Source: Palsa-147 sp036513895 (GTDB lineage: Bacteria; Acidobacteriota; Terriglobia; Acidiferrales; UBA7541). From it: a stretch of DNA of 64,000 nucleotides. The DNA lies in the NCBI GenBank assembly GCA_036513895.1, contig DATBYF010000017.1, positions 121,597 through 185,596 on the forward strand, written 5' to 3'. A program made the position numbers and the translations under genes. A model generated the notes under the pieces. It was not told the DNA's origin. It saw nothing but the letters and a program-made list of their open reading frames with translations, and did not search any database. This document shows, piece after piece, positions 9,463 to 16,461 of this stretch (position 1 is the first letter of the stretch; each line of letters opens with the position of its first letter).

Positions 9463-9540
9463 TTTCTAATCGTGACACCAAAACGATTAGAAACAGCTGT
9501 AACTTAAAGAAAATAAAGAATCGAGCTCGTTTCTAATCGT
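9463..9540. repeat. Three copies of the 11-mer TTTCTAATCGT
   Basis: Copies are at 9463-9473 (+), 9483-9493 (-) and 9530-9540 (+). The first two face each other across 9 bases and form an inverted repeat; the third repeats the first orientation. They lie in the 338-base gene-free stretch 9364-9701, between the divergent toxin-antitoxin locus and the molybdoenzyme gene. No gene was found in that stretch. The arrangement looks like a multi-site operator. Confidence 0.6.
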
Positions 9541-9701
9541 AACAAAAATAGGCCACAATCGGACGCAATTAAGAGGGCGAAATGAGCTACTGAGGGCCCG
9601 ATCGAACGGGCTGCATTTTCACTTGGAACATTTCGGCTGGGCGCGAATCTAGATACCTGGGTGCGGTTCACGCTGCCCAAAACTAGATTTGGAGGTTTCC
9701 G

Positions 9702-10421
9702 TTGGAGATCCCCGTAACCGAGCGGCAAGCGAAGAAAATTCGGCGGCGTGAAATACTGAAGCTCAGCCCGGTTGTGCTACTTGGCGCATTCGCAATACCT
9801 TCCCTTCGGGAAACGCTGCTCACGAAAGGGCTCGCGTTCCATGACTGGGCCGCTTCGCAATTTTTCCGAAAATCGCATCTGGCGCCAACTTTTTCGGATG
9901 CGGAAGTTGTGCCGTTCGAAAAATTCCCGATCAACGATTACGACGTGGACGATCCCGGCGTCGACCTGGCCGCGTGGAAGCTCAAAGTGAGCGGGGACGT
10001 TGCGAATCCGGGCGAGTACACGCTCGAGCAAATCCAGGCGCTTCCACGGCAGCGCCAGAATACGCGACATATCTGCGTCGAGGGGTGGGACGTCATCGGG
10101 CGCTTCGGCGGCGCGAGGGTTGCGGATTTTCTGCAGCTGATTGGCGCGAACACGCGCGCGAAATTTGTTTTCGTCGAATGCGCGGACGATTATTACACCA
10201 CGATTGATATGGCCACAGCGATGCATCCACAATCGCTAATGTGCTACGAAATGTACGACCGGCCGCTGACGCGCGAACACGGTGCGCCCGTTCGGCTGAG
10301 TATTCCCACGAAGATCGGGTACAAGAACGCAAAATATTTGACGAGCTTGCGCGTCACCGACGTACTCACGAAACATGGCTACTGGGAAGATCAGGGATAC
10401 AGCAATTATTACGGGATCTGA
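9702..10421 (+). CDS. Sulfite-oxidase-family molybdopterin-dependent oxidoreductase
   Basis: The 239-residue protein has a twin-arginine-like N-terminus (RRREIL at residues 14-19 followed by a hydrophobic stretch), which suggests Tat export. The core matches the sulfite oxidase/MsrP (YedY) molybdopterin domain: WKLKVSGDV, then HICVEGWD with Cys125 as the probable molybdenum ligand, and APVRLSIPTKIGYKNAK near the C-terminus. Translation starts at TTG 9702, supported by GGAGG six bases upstream. The next gene encodes a membrane cytochrome b, an arrangement like msrP-msrQ/yedYZ, so electrons probably come through that subunit. The substrate is not known; it may reduce oxidised periplasmic proteins or a small S- or N-oxide. 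Confidence 0.85.
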   Translation: MEIPVTERQAKKIRRREILKLSPVVLLGAFAIPSLRETLLTKGLAFHDWAASQFFRKSHLAPTFSDAEVVPFEKFPINDYDVDDPGVDLAAWKLKVSGDVANPGEYTLEQIQALPRQRQNTRHICVEGWDVIGRFGGARVADFLQLIGANTRAKFVFVECADDYYTTIDMATAMHPQSLMCYEMYDRPLTREHGAPVRLSIPTKIGYKNAKYLTSLRVTDVLTKHGYWEDQGYSNYYGI

Positions 10422-10476
10422 ATCTTTGGTGAAAATTTTTGCGGTACATTTTCGGGGAAGAATTAGCGGAGGGAAG

Positions 10477-11181
10477 ATGAACCCGGCAGTCCCGAAGAAA
10501 ATTATGGAGTGGGAATCGCCGCGCACCGGCGTAGGCGTGCGCGCTGCTTACGAGCATCCCTTCATCGTTCGCGCGTGCCATTGGTTGAATTCAGTGGCGT
10601 TGCTCGTTTTGATCGCCAGCGGACTGCGGATTTATTTGGCGTTTCCGAGCTTCGGCCCCAAAATCCCCCAGCACAATTTCGTAATAATTCCGAAGCAGCT
10701 CACGATTGGGGGCTGGCTCGGTGGCGCGCTGCAGTGGCATTTCACATTTCTTTGGATTTATATTGCCACCGGCGTGATCTACGTTGGCTATGAGATTTTC
10801 AGTCGAAACTTGCGGCAAGTTCTGTTTGTGCCGCGTGATATTCGCGGAGTCTGGCCGATGGCGCGGCACTATTTTCTTTTCGGCGCGAAGCCGGAACTTT
10901 TGGAGCCGTATAATCCACTGCAAAAGCTGGCCTACACTTCGGCGATTCTGCTCGGCATACTCTCTGTGCTGACGGGCTTGGTTCTCCTTAGTCCGGTGCA
11001 ATTTTCATTTCTCGGAATATTGATGGGCGGATTTCATATGGCGCGCGTCTGGCACTTCCTCATAATGATAGCGTTCCTGCTTTTTCTCGGCGGCCACCTG
11101 GTGATGGTCATCTTGCACGGCTGGAATAATTTCGTCTCGATGTTGACCGGCTGGAAGAAAGATCCGGAATACCTCAGCTAG
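10477..11181 (+). CDS. Membrane cytochrome b subunit, probable partner of the molybdoenzyme
   Basis: The 234-residue protein has about four hydrophobic helices with His residues placed as heme b ligands (EHPFIVRACHWLN, QWHFTFLWIYI, GGFHMARVWHFLIM, FLGGHLVMVILHGW). It resembles the cytochrome b561/FdnI-HydC type that passes quinol electrons to periplasmic enzymes. The ATG at 10477 has GGAGGGAAG directly upstream. It follows the molybdoenzyme gene by 55 bases on the same strand. It is not the six-helix MsrQ type by length, so the pairing is analogous rather than orthologous to MsrPQ. Confidence 0.82.
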   Translation: MNPAVPKKIMEWESPRTGVGVRAAYEHPFIVRACHWLNSVALLVLIASGLRIYLAFPSFGPKIPQHNFVIIPKQLTIGGWLGGALQWHFTFLWIYIATGVIYVGYEIFSRNLRQVLFVPRDIRGVWPMARHYFLFGAKPELLEPYNPLQKLAYTSAILLGILSVLTGLVLLSPVQFSFLGILMGGFHMARVWHFLIMIAFLLFLGGHLVMVILHGWNNFVSMLTGWKKDPEYLS

Positions 11182-11214
11182 CGCGGAAACGGCGCGAGCT
11201 CTCGACAACTGCGA

Positions 11215-11904
11215 ATGTCAGATGAGGCGAAAGCCCGAAGCGATAGCGGAGGTCTGGACGCCCGCGAGAGCTCCATTGGACGCAGCGAAGTCATTCTTAT
11301 CGAACGGATTCGCAACGGAGAGAGGGAATTATTCGCGGATTTGATTCGGCCGTACGAACGCCAGGTTTACGTCACGGCCCTGGCGATTCTGCAGAACGAA
11401 GCCGACGCTCAAGATGTAGCGCAGGAGGCGATTCTCAAAGCGTTCACGCACCTGTGGCAATTTCGAGGAGATTCGCGCTTCAGCACCTGGCTCACGCGGG
11501 TGACGATCAATGAAGCGCGGATGCGCCGGCGAAAAGAGCATCGCGACATCATGAAACATTTTCACGACCTCGAGACGCAGGATCAGGAAGGCGATTACAT
11601 TCCGAAAGATTTTACCGATTGGCAGGAAATTCCAGCGGAGACGCTCGAGCGCAAAGAAATACGCGAACTGTTGGTGAAGGCGCTGGCTTCGCTGGCGGAA
11701 AAGTATCGCGAAGTTTTCGTTCTGCGGGACGTCCAGCATTTGAGCATTGAAGAAACCGCGGAAGCGATTGGGGTCACGCCCGGAACCGTGAAGACTCGGC
11801 TGCTCCGCGCGCGGCTGATGCTGCGCGATCTTCTGGCTCCGGGGCTCGGCGGAGGCTGGACGAGCCGGCTGCCGTTCGCGAAGGGGAGCAAGCCATGGAC
11901 CTAA
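11215..11904 (+). CDS. ECF-family RNA polymerase sigma factor
   Basis: The 229-residue protein contains region 2 (LFADLIRPYERQVYVTALAIL, then DAQDVAQEAILKAFTHLWQF and FSTWLTRVTINEARMRRR) and region 4 (LASLAEKYREVFVLRDVQHLSIEETAEAIGVTPGTVKTRLLRAR), the two domains of ECF sigma factors. An acidic insert of about 40 residues joins them. The gene for its putative anti-sigma factor overlaps the last ten bases. The upstream redox genes are 33 bases away on the same strand, so the sigma factor may control or be co-transcribed with them. Confidence 0.92.
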   Translation: MSDEAKARSDSGGLDARESSIGRSEVILIERIRNGERELFADLIRPYERQVYVTALAILQNEADAQDVAQEAILKAFTHLWQFRGDSRFSTWLTRVTINEARMRRRKEHRDIMKHFHDLETQDQEGDYIPKDFTDWQEIPAETLERKEIRELLVKALASLAEKYREVFVLRDVQHLSIEETAEAIGVTPGTVKTRLLRARLMLRDLLAPGLGGGWTSRLPFAKGSKPWT

Positions 11905-12479
11905 AGTGCGAAGAAGTCTGGCGGGAAATTTCGAATTATCTCGACGACCAAGTCGACCCGGCGCAGCGCGAGGATATCGCGCGCCACCTTTCGAGCTGCA
12001 AGAATTGCACGGCCGTTTACGAGGGAACGCGAAACATCGTGCTGCTGTATGGCGATGAGCGCATGTTCAGTCTTCCGGCAGAATTTGCGCCGGCGTTGCG
12101 GAATCGTTTGTCGGCAAAGCTAACTCCAGAGCGCGGATCGGACCTTGGGTGGGTATTGTCGCTCGCGGGCGCGGGACTGATAGCTGCGATGCTTCTCGTG
12201 TTCAGCCTGCCGCGATTCGCGCCGCCGCCGTTGCGCGCCCCCATGAGCGACCCGGCGGTCAAGGTGGCATCTGGGATGGTCGCGGTGAACGACGAAGGAA
12301 AGACATTTCATGTTCCGGGCTGCACTTTCCTGCACGGCAAATCGCGAGTGATTCCGCTGGAAGAGGCGCTGCGCGAAGGCTACAACCCTTGCATTCGCTG
12401 CGAAAGCGAGTTCTTGCGGCGCGCGGACTCGGAGCCGGCGGATTCGGTTAGCGAGGAGCACGCGGCGATCGGCCAGTAA
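11895..12479 (+). CDS. Membrane anti-sigma factor with zinc finger and outer Ada-like metal site
   Basis: The N-terminal cytoplasmic part is a zinc-binding anti-sigma domain (His31, Cys35, Cys38 in HLSSCKNC). One transmembrane helix lies at about residues 84-107. The extracytoplasmic part carries His139, Cys143 and the pair Cys166-x2-Cys169 in FHVPGCTFL ... EALREGYNPCIRC. This spacing resembles the metal-binding domain of Ada and related small zinc folds. The overlap with the sigma gene (11895-11904) is typical of cognate pairs. A reasonable inference is that a thiol- or metal-reactive signal at the outer site releases the sigma factor. The adjacent periplasmic molybdoenzyme fits a redox signal. 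Confidence 0.82.
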   Translation: MDLKCEEVWREISNYLDDQVDPAQREDIARHLSSCKNCTAVYEGTRNIVLLYGDERMFSLPAEFAPALRNRLSAKLTPERGSDLGWVLSLAGAGLIAAMLLVFSLPRFAPPPLRAPMSDPAVKVASGMVAVNDEGKTFHVPGCTFLHGKSRVIPLEEALREGYNPCIRCESEFLRRADSEPADSVSEEHAAIGQ

Positions 12480-12590
12480 GTTTTATTCCGAATTTTCTCC
12501 AGAGCGGTTGATCGAAGGTCTTTCAGTAGAATCTCATTAGGAATTATTGAAGTCGCGGGATGCGATTCGTTGGTGTTTCCATGGCGGTAT

Positions 12591-12629
12591 ACTCCGGGCG
12601 GCGCCCTTCGTACCCGCGCTGCCCGGAGT
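12591..12629. repeat. Strong hairpin between convergent genes
   Basis: Arms ACTCCGGGCGGCGC (12591-12604) and GCGCTGCCCGGAGT (12616-12629) form a 14-base stem with one G-T wobble and an 11-base loop. It lies between the end of the anti-sigma gene and the end of the MxKDx gene, which face each other. No T-run follows on either strand, so it is not a standard intrinsic terminator, although it could protect transcript ends. Confidence 0.5.
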
Positions 12630-12650
12630 GAAATCGAGTGAGGCGAGCGG

Positions 12651-13019
12651 TCAGTTATTCGGCTTTGAGGTGTTGTTCGACATGTCGTCGTGCTTCATGC
12701 CGTCGTCCTTCTTCATGTCGCTCTCTTTTTTCACGCTGTCGGTCTTCTTCATCTTGTCGTCGTGCTTCATGGCGTCGTCGTGTTTCATGTCGTCGGTCTT
12801 CTTCATGCTGTCCGTCTTGGCAGGCTTGGCGTTCGCGTCCTTCGACACGGTGTCTTGCTTCATGTTGTCGTGCTTCATTGCGTCGTTTTTCTTCATGTTG
12901 TCGTCTTTTTTCATGCTGTCCTGTGACGACTGGTCCTGCCCGTTCTGTGCGAATGCGGAATGCGCCATTGGAAGCGAAAAGCTGCACATGAGTATTCCGC
13001 CAAAGATTAGTTTCTTCAT
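12651..13019 (-). CDS. Secreted pentapeptide MxKDx repeat protein
   Basis: The 122-residue protein has a clear signal peptide (MKKLIFGGILMCSFSLPMAHSAFA). The mature part consists almost wholly of short Met/Lys/Asp units such as MKKDD, MKHDN, MKHDD and MKKTD, with only a few other residues. This composition defines the MxKDx repeat family of small exported proteins. Function is unproven; the many Met, His and Asp residues suggest metal (for example copper) binding, which is inference. It faces the anti-sigma gene across a hairpin and is divergent from the thioredoxin-fold gene at 13177. Confidence 0.87.
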   Translation of the reverse strand: MKKLIFGGILMCSFSLPMAHSAFAQNGQDQSSQDSMKKDDNMKKNDAMKHDNMKQDTVSKDANAKPAKTDSMKKTDDMKHDDAMKHDDKMKKTDSVKKESDMKKDDGMKHDDMSNNTSKPNN

Positions 13020-13176
13020 TGTTTCTCCTTAGATTTGGAATTCTTAGTCCGCGTGAATTTGTTTTGCGCTGCCGGGTGATGCGATGTGCGGCGAAGTGCG
13101 AAGTTACAAATAGTTTCACGCGGAAACAAATGCGCAAAGATTTGATACCTTTGTTTTTTACGGGAATCCGATTGCC

Positions 13177-13641
13177 ATGACGCTCAGAGTGCGCATTCAC
13201 GCCATATGTGCTTCGATTATTCTGGTGGCGAGCTTCAGTTTGGCGGCTCGCGCGGCCGAGAATCTCAAGCTGAATCCGAAGCTCGATTATTCGAGTGATA
13301 GCCAGGATGGGCCGTTAATCACGGGCGATCACATGAGCGATGGCGCCGTTGCGGGCAAGCCGAACTACATCATCATGTATGGCGAAGGGTGCTACAACTC
13401 GAAGCGACAGGCGCGGCGGACTGTTCGGCTCTACGAGAAATACAAGGATCGAGTGAATTTTGTTGTGGTGGATTTGGATGTACGCTCATCGCCCGCGCAG
13501 CAGGAACTGGTAAAAAAATATTATACGGGGACGATTCCTCACGTTACGGTGCTCGACCGCAATGGAAAGGCTGTTTACGACGATGCGGGCGAAGTTGACG
13601 AAGCGAAGATTTCTCAGATCTTCGATGCGGCCCTGAAATAA
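13177..13641 (+). CDS. Exported thioredoxin-fold protein with a single cysteine
   Basis: The 154-residue protein has a signal peptide (cleavage near residue 27, after AARA). The rest follows the thioredoxin fold: PNYIIMYGEGCYNSKRQ at the active-site position, then VNFVVVDLDV, and the cis-proline segment GTIPHVTVLDRNGKAVYDDAG. The usual CxxC is replaced by CYNSK, leaving one cysteine (Cys72) in the mature protein. It cannot therefore carry out normal dithiol exchange by itself and may act as a monothiol carrier, chaperone or binding protein. It is divergent from the MxKDx gene. Confidence 0.75.
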   Translation: MTLRVRIHAICASIILVASFSLAARAAENLKLNPKLDYSSDSQDGPLITGDHMSDGAVAGKPNYIIMYGEGCYNSKRQARRTVRLYEKYKDRVNFVVVDLDVRSSPAQQELVKKYYTGTIPHVTVLDRNGKAVYDDAGEVDEAKISQIFDAALK

Positions 13642-13649
13642 ATTCCGAA

Positions 13650-15035
13650 TTATTCCGGCGCAGATAGGCTGCTTGCACTCGACGCCGGGAACTCGCCTTC
13701 CCATCTGGCGATTACGACGGACGCAAGACAATTTCCGAATACGTTCACGGCGGTTCGACCCATGTCCATTAGCTGGTCAATGCCGAAAAGCAGAAAAAGC
13801 GGCTCGGTCGGCATGTGGAAGGTAGTTGCGGTGGCGAGGACGATTACGAGAGATGCTCGCGCGACTCCCGCTGTGCCTTTGCTGCTGATCAGCAGGGTGA
13901 GAAGCATTATGGCTTGCTGGCCGATGCTCAAATGCAGTCCGGCGGCTTGCGCGATGAAGATTAGAGCTAGCGATTGGTAGAGGCTCGAGCCGTCGAGATT
14001 GAAACTGTAGCCCGTTGGCAGGACGAATGCGACGGTTTCGCGCGGCACGCCGAACGATTCCATTTGCTCCATGGCGCGAGGCAGCGCCGCTTCGGAGCTT
14101 GCGGTGGCGAAGGCGATGGTCACGGGCTCGGCGACCGCGCGAAGAAATGGGCGCAGAGGGACGCGAGCCATCATCGCAATCGGAACCAGAACGCAAATGA
14201 TGAAAACGAACAGCGCGACGTACATTGTGGCGAGAAGCTTAGCGAGCGGCAGCCACACGCCCAAACCGAAATGGCCGATGGTGTAAGCGACAGCGCCGAA
14301 GACGCCGATGGGCGCGAAGAGCATGACGATGTTGGTGAATTTGAACATTGTTTCCGAGAGGCTTTCGGCGAAGGCGAGCATCGGGTGGCGCTTGGGCTCG
14401 GGGACGAGCGCGAGGGCAATCGCAAACAGGATGCTGAAAACTACGACTTGCAGGATTTGGCCTTCGGCGACGGACTTGGCGATGTTTTCGGGGAAGATGT
14501 CGGTGATGATTTGGGTTGCCGAGTGTGCTGAGATGTTCAAAGGCTCGGTCGCTGGCGATGCCGATTGTGCTGCCGCGAGATGAACGCCTTTTCCGGCGCG
14601 GCTGATGGTGATTGCGGCGAAGCCGATTAGGAGCGCGAGCGTCGAGACGATTTCAAAGTACACGAGCGACTTGATTCCGAGGCGGCCGACTTTTTTGAGG
14701 TCCGCGTGGCTGGCGATGCCGACGACGAGAGTGCCGAAGAGCAGTGGCGCGATGATGACTTTGATTAGGCGGAGGAAAATCGTGCCGAGAAATTGGAGAT
14801 GCGCGGCTGCGGCGGGCCAATCGTGGCCGAATTCTGCTCCGGAGAATAGGCCGACGGCGATCCAGGTGGTGAGTGATCGACGCGCGGTGGCGTAGACGGC
14901 GAGGAGCAGGATTGCGAGCCAGCGCAGATATAAGGCGAGTGTTGAAATCCACGGCGCGCCCGAATTCGAGGCGAGCGACACGGCAATCGCGATGGCCGCG
15001 AAAACGAGAGCCGCTGCGAGGAGTTTGCTTTTCAC
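13650..15035 (-). CDS. Dicarboxylate/amino acid:cation symporter (DAACS, GltP/DctA type)
   Basis: The 461-residue inner-membrane protein has about eight hydrophobic helices plus the family hallmarks: FLRLIKVIIAPLLFGTLV near the N-terminus, a Ser-rich re-entrant loop (FATASSEAALP), the substrate/cation motif GYSFNLDGSSLY, and the hairpin SSKGTAGVARAS. Members import glutamate, aspartate or C4-dicarboxylates with Na+ or H+. The GTG at 15035 was chosen because upstream codons are Arg-rich and unlike the family; an in-frame extension to 15176 is unlikely. It is convergent with the thioredoxin-fold gene, with only eight bases between. Confidence 0.92.
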   Translation of the reverse strand: MKSKLLAAALVFAAIAIAVSLASNSGAPWISTLALYLRWLAILLLAVYATARRSLTTWIAVGLFSGAEFGHDWPAAAAHLQFLGTIFLRLIKVIIAPLLFGTLVVGIASHADLKKVGRLGIKSLVYFEIVSTLALLIGFAAITISRAGKGVHLAAAQSASPATEPLNISAHSATQIITDIFPENIAKSVAEGQILQVVVFSILFAIALALVPEPKRHPMLAFAESLSETMFKFTNIVMLFAPIGVFGAVAYTIGHFGLGVWLPLAKLLATMYVALFVFIICVLVPIAMMARVPLRPFLRAVAEPVTIAFATASSEAALPRAMEQMESFGVPRETVAFVLPTGYSFNLDGSSLYQSLALIFIAQAAGLHLSIGQQAIMLLTLLISSKGTAGVARASLVIVLATATTFHMPTEPLFLLFGIDQLMDMGRTAVNVFGNCLASVVIARWEGEFPASSASSLSAPE

Positions 15036-15180
15036 GTTGGTTCCGGCGCCATGATGGAGACGAACGGTATGACGCGCCCGAGCGTATGTCAAATGCGACG
15101 GTGGGCGATTCGACCGAGGGCACCCTTCGGCAGCCGTTAAGCACGCGCGCAGGATGCCCGCGCCACGAGAAGACACAGAT

Positions 15181-15211
15181 GCCCGGCTGAAGCCGCGGCG
15201 CTACAAGTGCC
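15181..15211. repeat. Intergenic repeat copy 1
   Basis: The sequence beginning GCCCGGCTGAAGCCG and ending CGCTACAAGTGCC is nearly repeated at 16294-16323. It contains a self-complementary GGCTG-AGCC core. The two copies flank the 15.2-16.3 kb region and lie between genes, like a short REP-type element. Confidence 0.5.
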
Positions 15212-15252
15212 AAGCGTTGCGAACTGAGATATGTGGGCGGATAATAATCGTT

Positions 15253-15657
15253 ATGAAGAAAATAAATCCCTTCCCGTCCGTATCAATCCAATTGCCCGAC
15301 GACTTTGTGTAGGACAGTGATGCGACCGTTGCGAGTTACTGGAGAAAGGGTGATTTGTGCCTTTTACAGTTAAGCAGTCTCTTGCGAGAACAGGGGCCAC
15401 AGGTTTCCGCAGTTGAGCGGTTGTCACAGCGAATGGCTGCAGGAGGGGAATGGCGGCAGTTCAACTTGCCCCGAGAGATACCGGATTGCGCAACCGCAGC
15501 CGCATCAAGTACCGATGACCAAGGCACTTCGTGGGTGCACATCTACCTCGTTTGGGAATGGGTAGCGGTACATGCTACCGTGTCGCGGCAGGGTGATCCC
15601 TTGGAGTGCGATTGGGCTTGGAATGCGCTCTCTAGCATTCGGCCTGTATTCACATAG
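15253..15657 (+). pseudogene. Hypothetical protein gene interrupted by one in-frame TAG
   Basis: The frame starts with ATG at 15253, meets TAG at 15310-15312 after 19 codons, and continues in the same frame for 114 further codons to TAG at 15655. Both sides look coding: SVSIQLPDDFV before the stop, and WRKGDLCLLQLSSLLREQG, WVHIYLVWEWVAVHATVS and CDWAWNALSSIRPVF after it. A one-base change (TGG to TAG, Trp to stop) would explain it. The intact protein would be about 134 residues, cytoplasmic and of unknown function. An alternative is a shorter gene starting at TTG 15355. No strong ribosome-binding site is visible before 15253. Confidence 0.55.
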
Positions 15658-15707
15658 CCTCATGCACGTTGAATTCGAGCCGTTGCTTCAAGAGGAGGAA
15701 TCGTTCT

Positions 15708-16235
15708 ATGCGCGACAGTATCCGCGGACTCGCATGCGCCACACTGCTCGCCGGCGCATGCGCCGTATTTTCGTTTTCAGTTGCGGCGCAGGATGTGCCG
15801 GAGAAACTTCAGCCGCCCGCTGGAGAACAACTTCTACTTCAGGTGCGTGCGAAGGGCGATCAGGTTTATACGTGCAAGAGTGATGCGGGGCAATTTGCTT
15901 GGAGTTTGAAGGCGCCTGATGCGCGGCTGTTTGACAAAGATGACAAATTATTCGGCAAACATTTTGCGGGGCCTTCGTGGGAGGCGAGTGATGGCAGCCG
16001 TGTTACGGGCAAGGCTGTTGCGAATTCGCCTTCGCCGGATGGCGATTCGATTCCGTGGTTGCTGGTGACGGTTGTCAGTCATGATGGCAGCGGGGTGCTT
16101 TCGCGCGTTACATCCATTCAGCGCGTGAATACCAAAGGTGGCAAGGCGCCGGCGGCGGGGTGCGATGCGTCGCATGTTGGCAGTGAGGTTCGCGTGGCAT
16201 ACGTTGCGGATTATCGATTCTACGCGCCGAAGTGA
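15708..16235 (+). CDS. DUF3455 family exported protein
   Basis: The 175-residue protein starts with a signal peptide (cleavage near AAQD, about residue 28). AGGAGGAA lies about 10 bases before the ATG at 15708, which is preferred over an in-frame ATG at 15669. The mature sequence matches the DUF3455 pattern: LLLQVRAKGDQVYTC at the start of the domain, WSLKAPDARLFD, then HFAGPSWEASDGSRVTG, PWLLVTVVSHDG, VTSIQRVNTKGGKAPAAGCD and YVADYRFY at the end. Two cysteines may form a disulfide. The role of the family is unknown; it occurs in bacteria and fungi. Confidence 0.87.
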   Translation: MRDSIRGLACATLLAGACAVFSFSVAAQDVPEKLQPPAGEQLLLQVRAKGDQVYTCKSDAGQFAWSLKAPDARLFDKDDKLFGKHFAGPSWEASDGSRVTGKAVANSPSPDGDSIPWLLVTVVSHDGSGVLSRVTSIQRVNTKGGKAPAAGCDASHVGSEVRVAYVADYRFYAPK

Positions 16236-16293
16236 TGATTTTGGGCTGTCCGTAGAGACATAAATTCATCTCATGTGTAGGAAGTCAAAGGCT

Positions 16294-16323
16294 GCCCGGC
16301 TGCAGCCGGCCGCTACAAGTGCC
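16294..16323. repeat. Intergenic repeat copy 2
   Basis: GCCCGGCTGCAGCCGGCCGC followed by TACAAGTGCC matches the element at 15181-15211 with few changes. The core GGCTGCAGCC is a perfect palindrome, so it can fold as a hairpin. Confidence 0.5.
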
Positions 16324-16461
16324 GTGTGCGCGTTTTTCTTTCGTGCGGGAAGTTTGGTATAAATGATGGTTCGGAAGTGGGTGCGGGCAACGCTGTAGCC
16401 GTTAATCTCTTCAAATCATTTCAGTTGGCGCGGATTGCTGTGACCTCTTGGGAGGCTGGCA

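Noticed and set aside
9463..9540. CRISPR-like array from the TTTCTAATCGT copies
   Set aside because: Repeats are too short, spacing is unequal (9 and 36 bases), one copy is inverted and no cas genes are present.
12547..13032. 161-codon plus-strand frame over the MxKDx gene
   Set aside because: Its Phe/Met/Ser-rich composition is the reverse reading of MKKDD-type codons, not a membrane protein.
12655..13200. 181-codon minus-strand frame through the MxKDx region
   Set aside because: It is an out-of-frame reading of the repeat gene; the repeats make all frames open.
15310..15312. TAG as a recoded amino acid (pyrrolysine) codon
   Set aside because: No pyl genes or PYLIS-like structure are seen, and other genes here use TAG as a normal stop; simple nonsense mutation is more likely.
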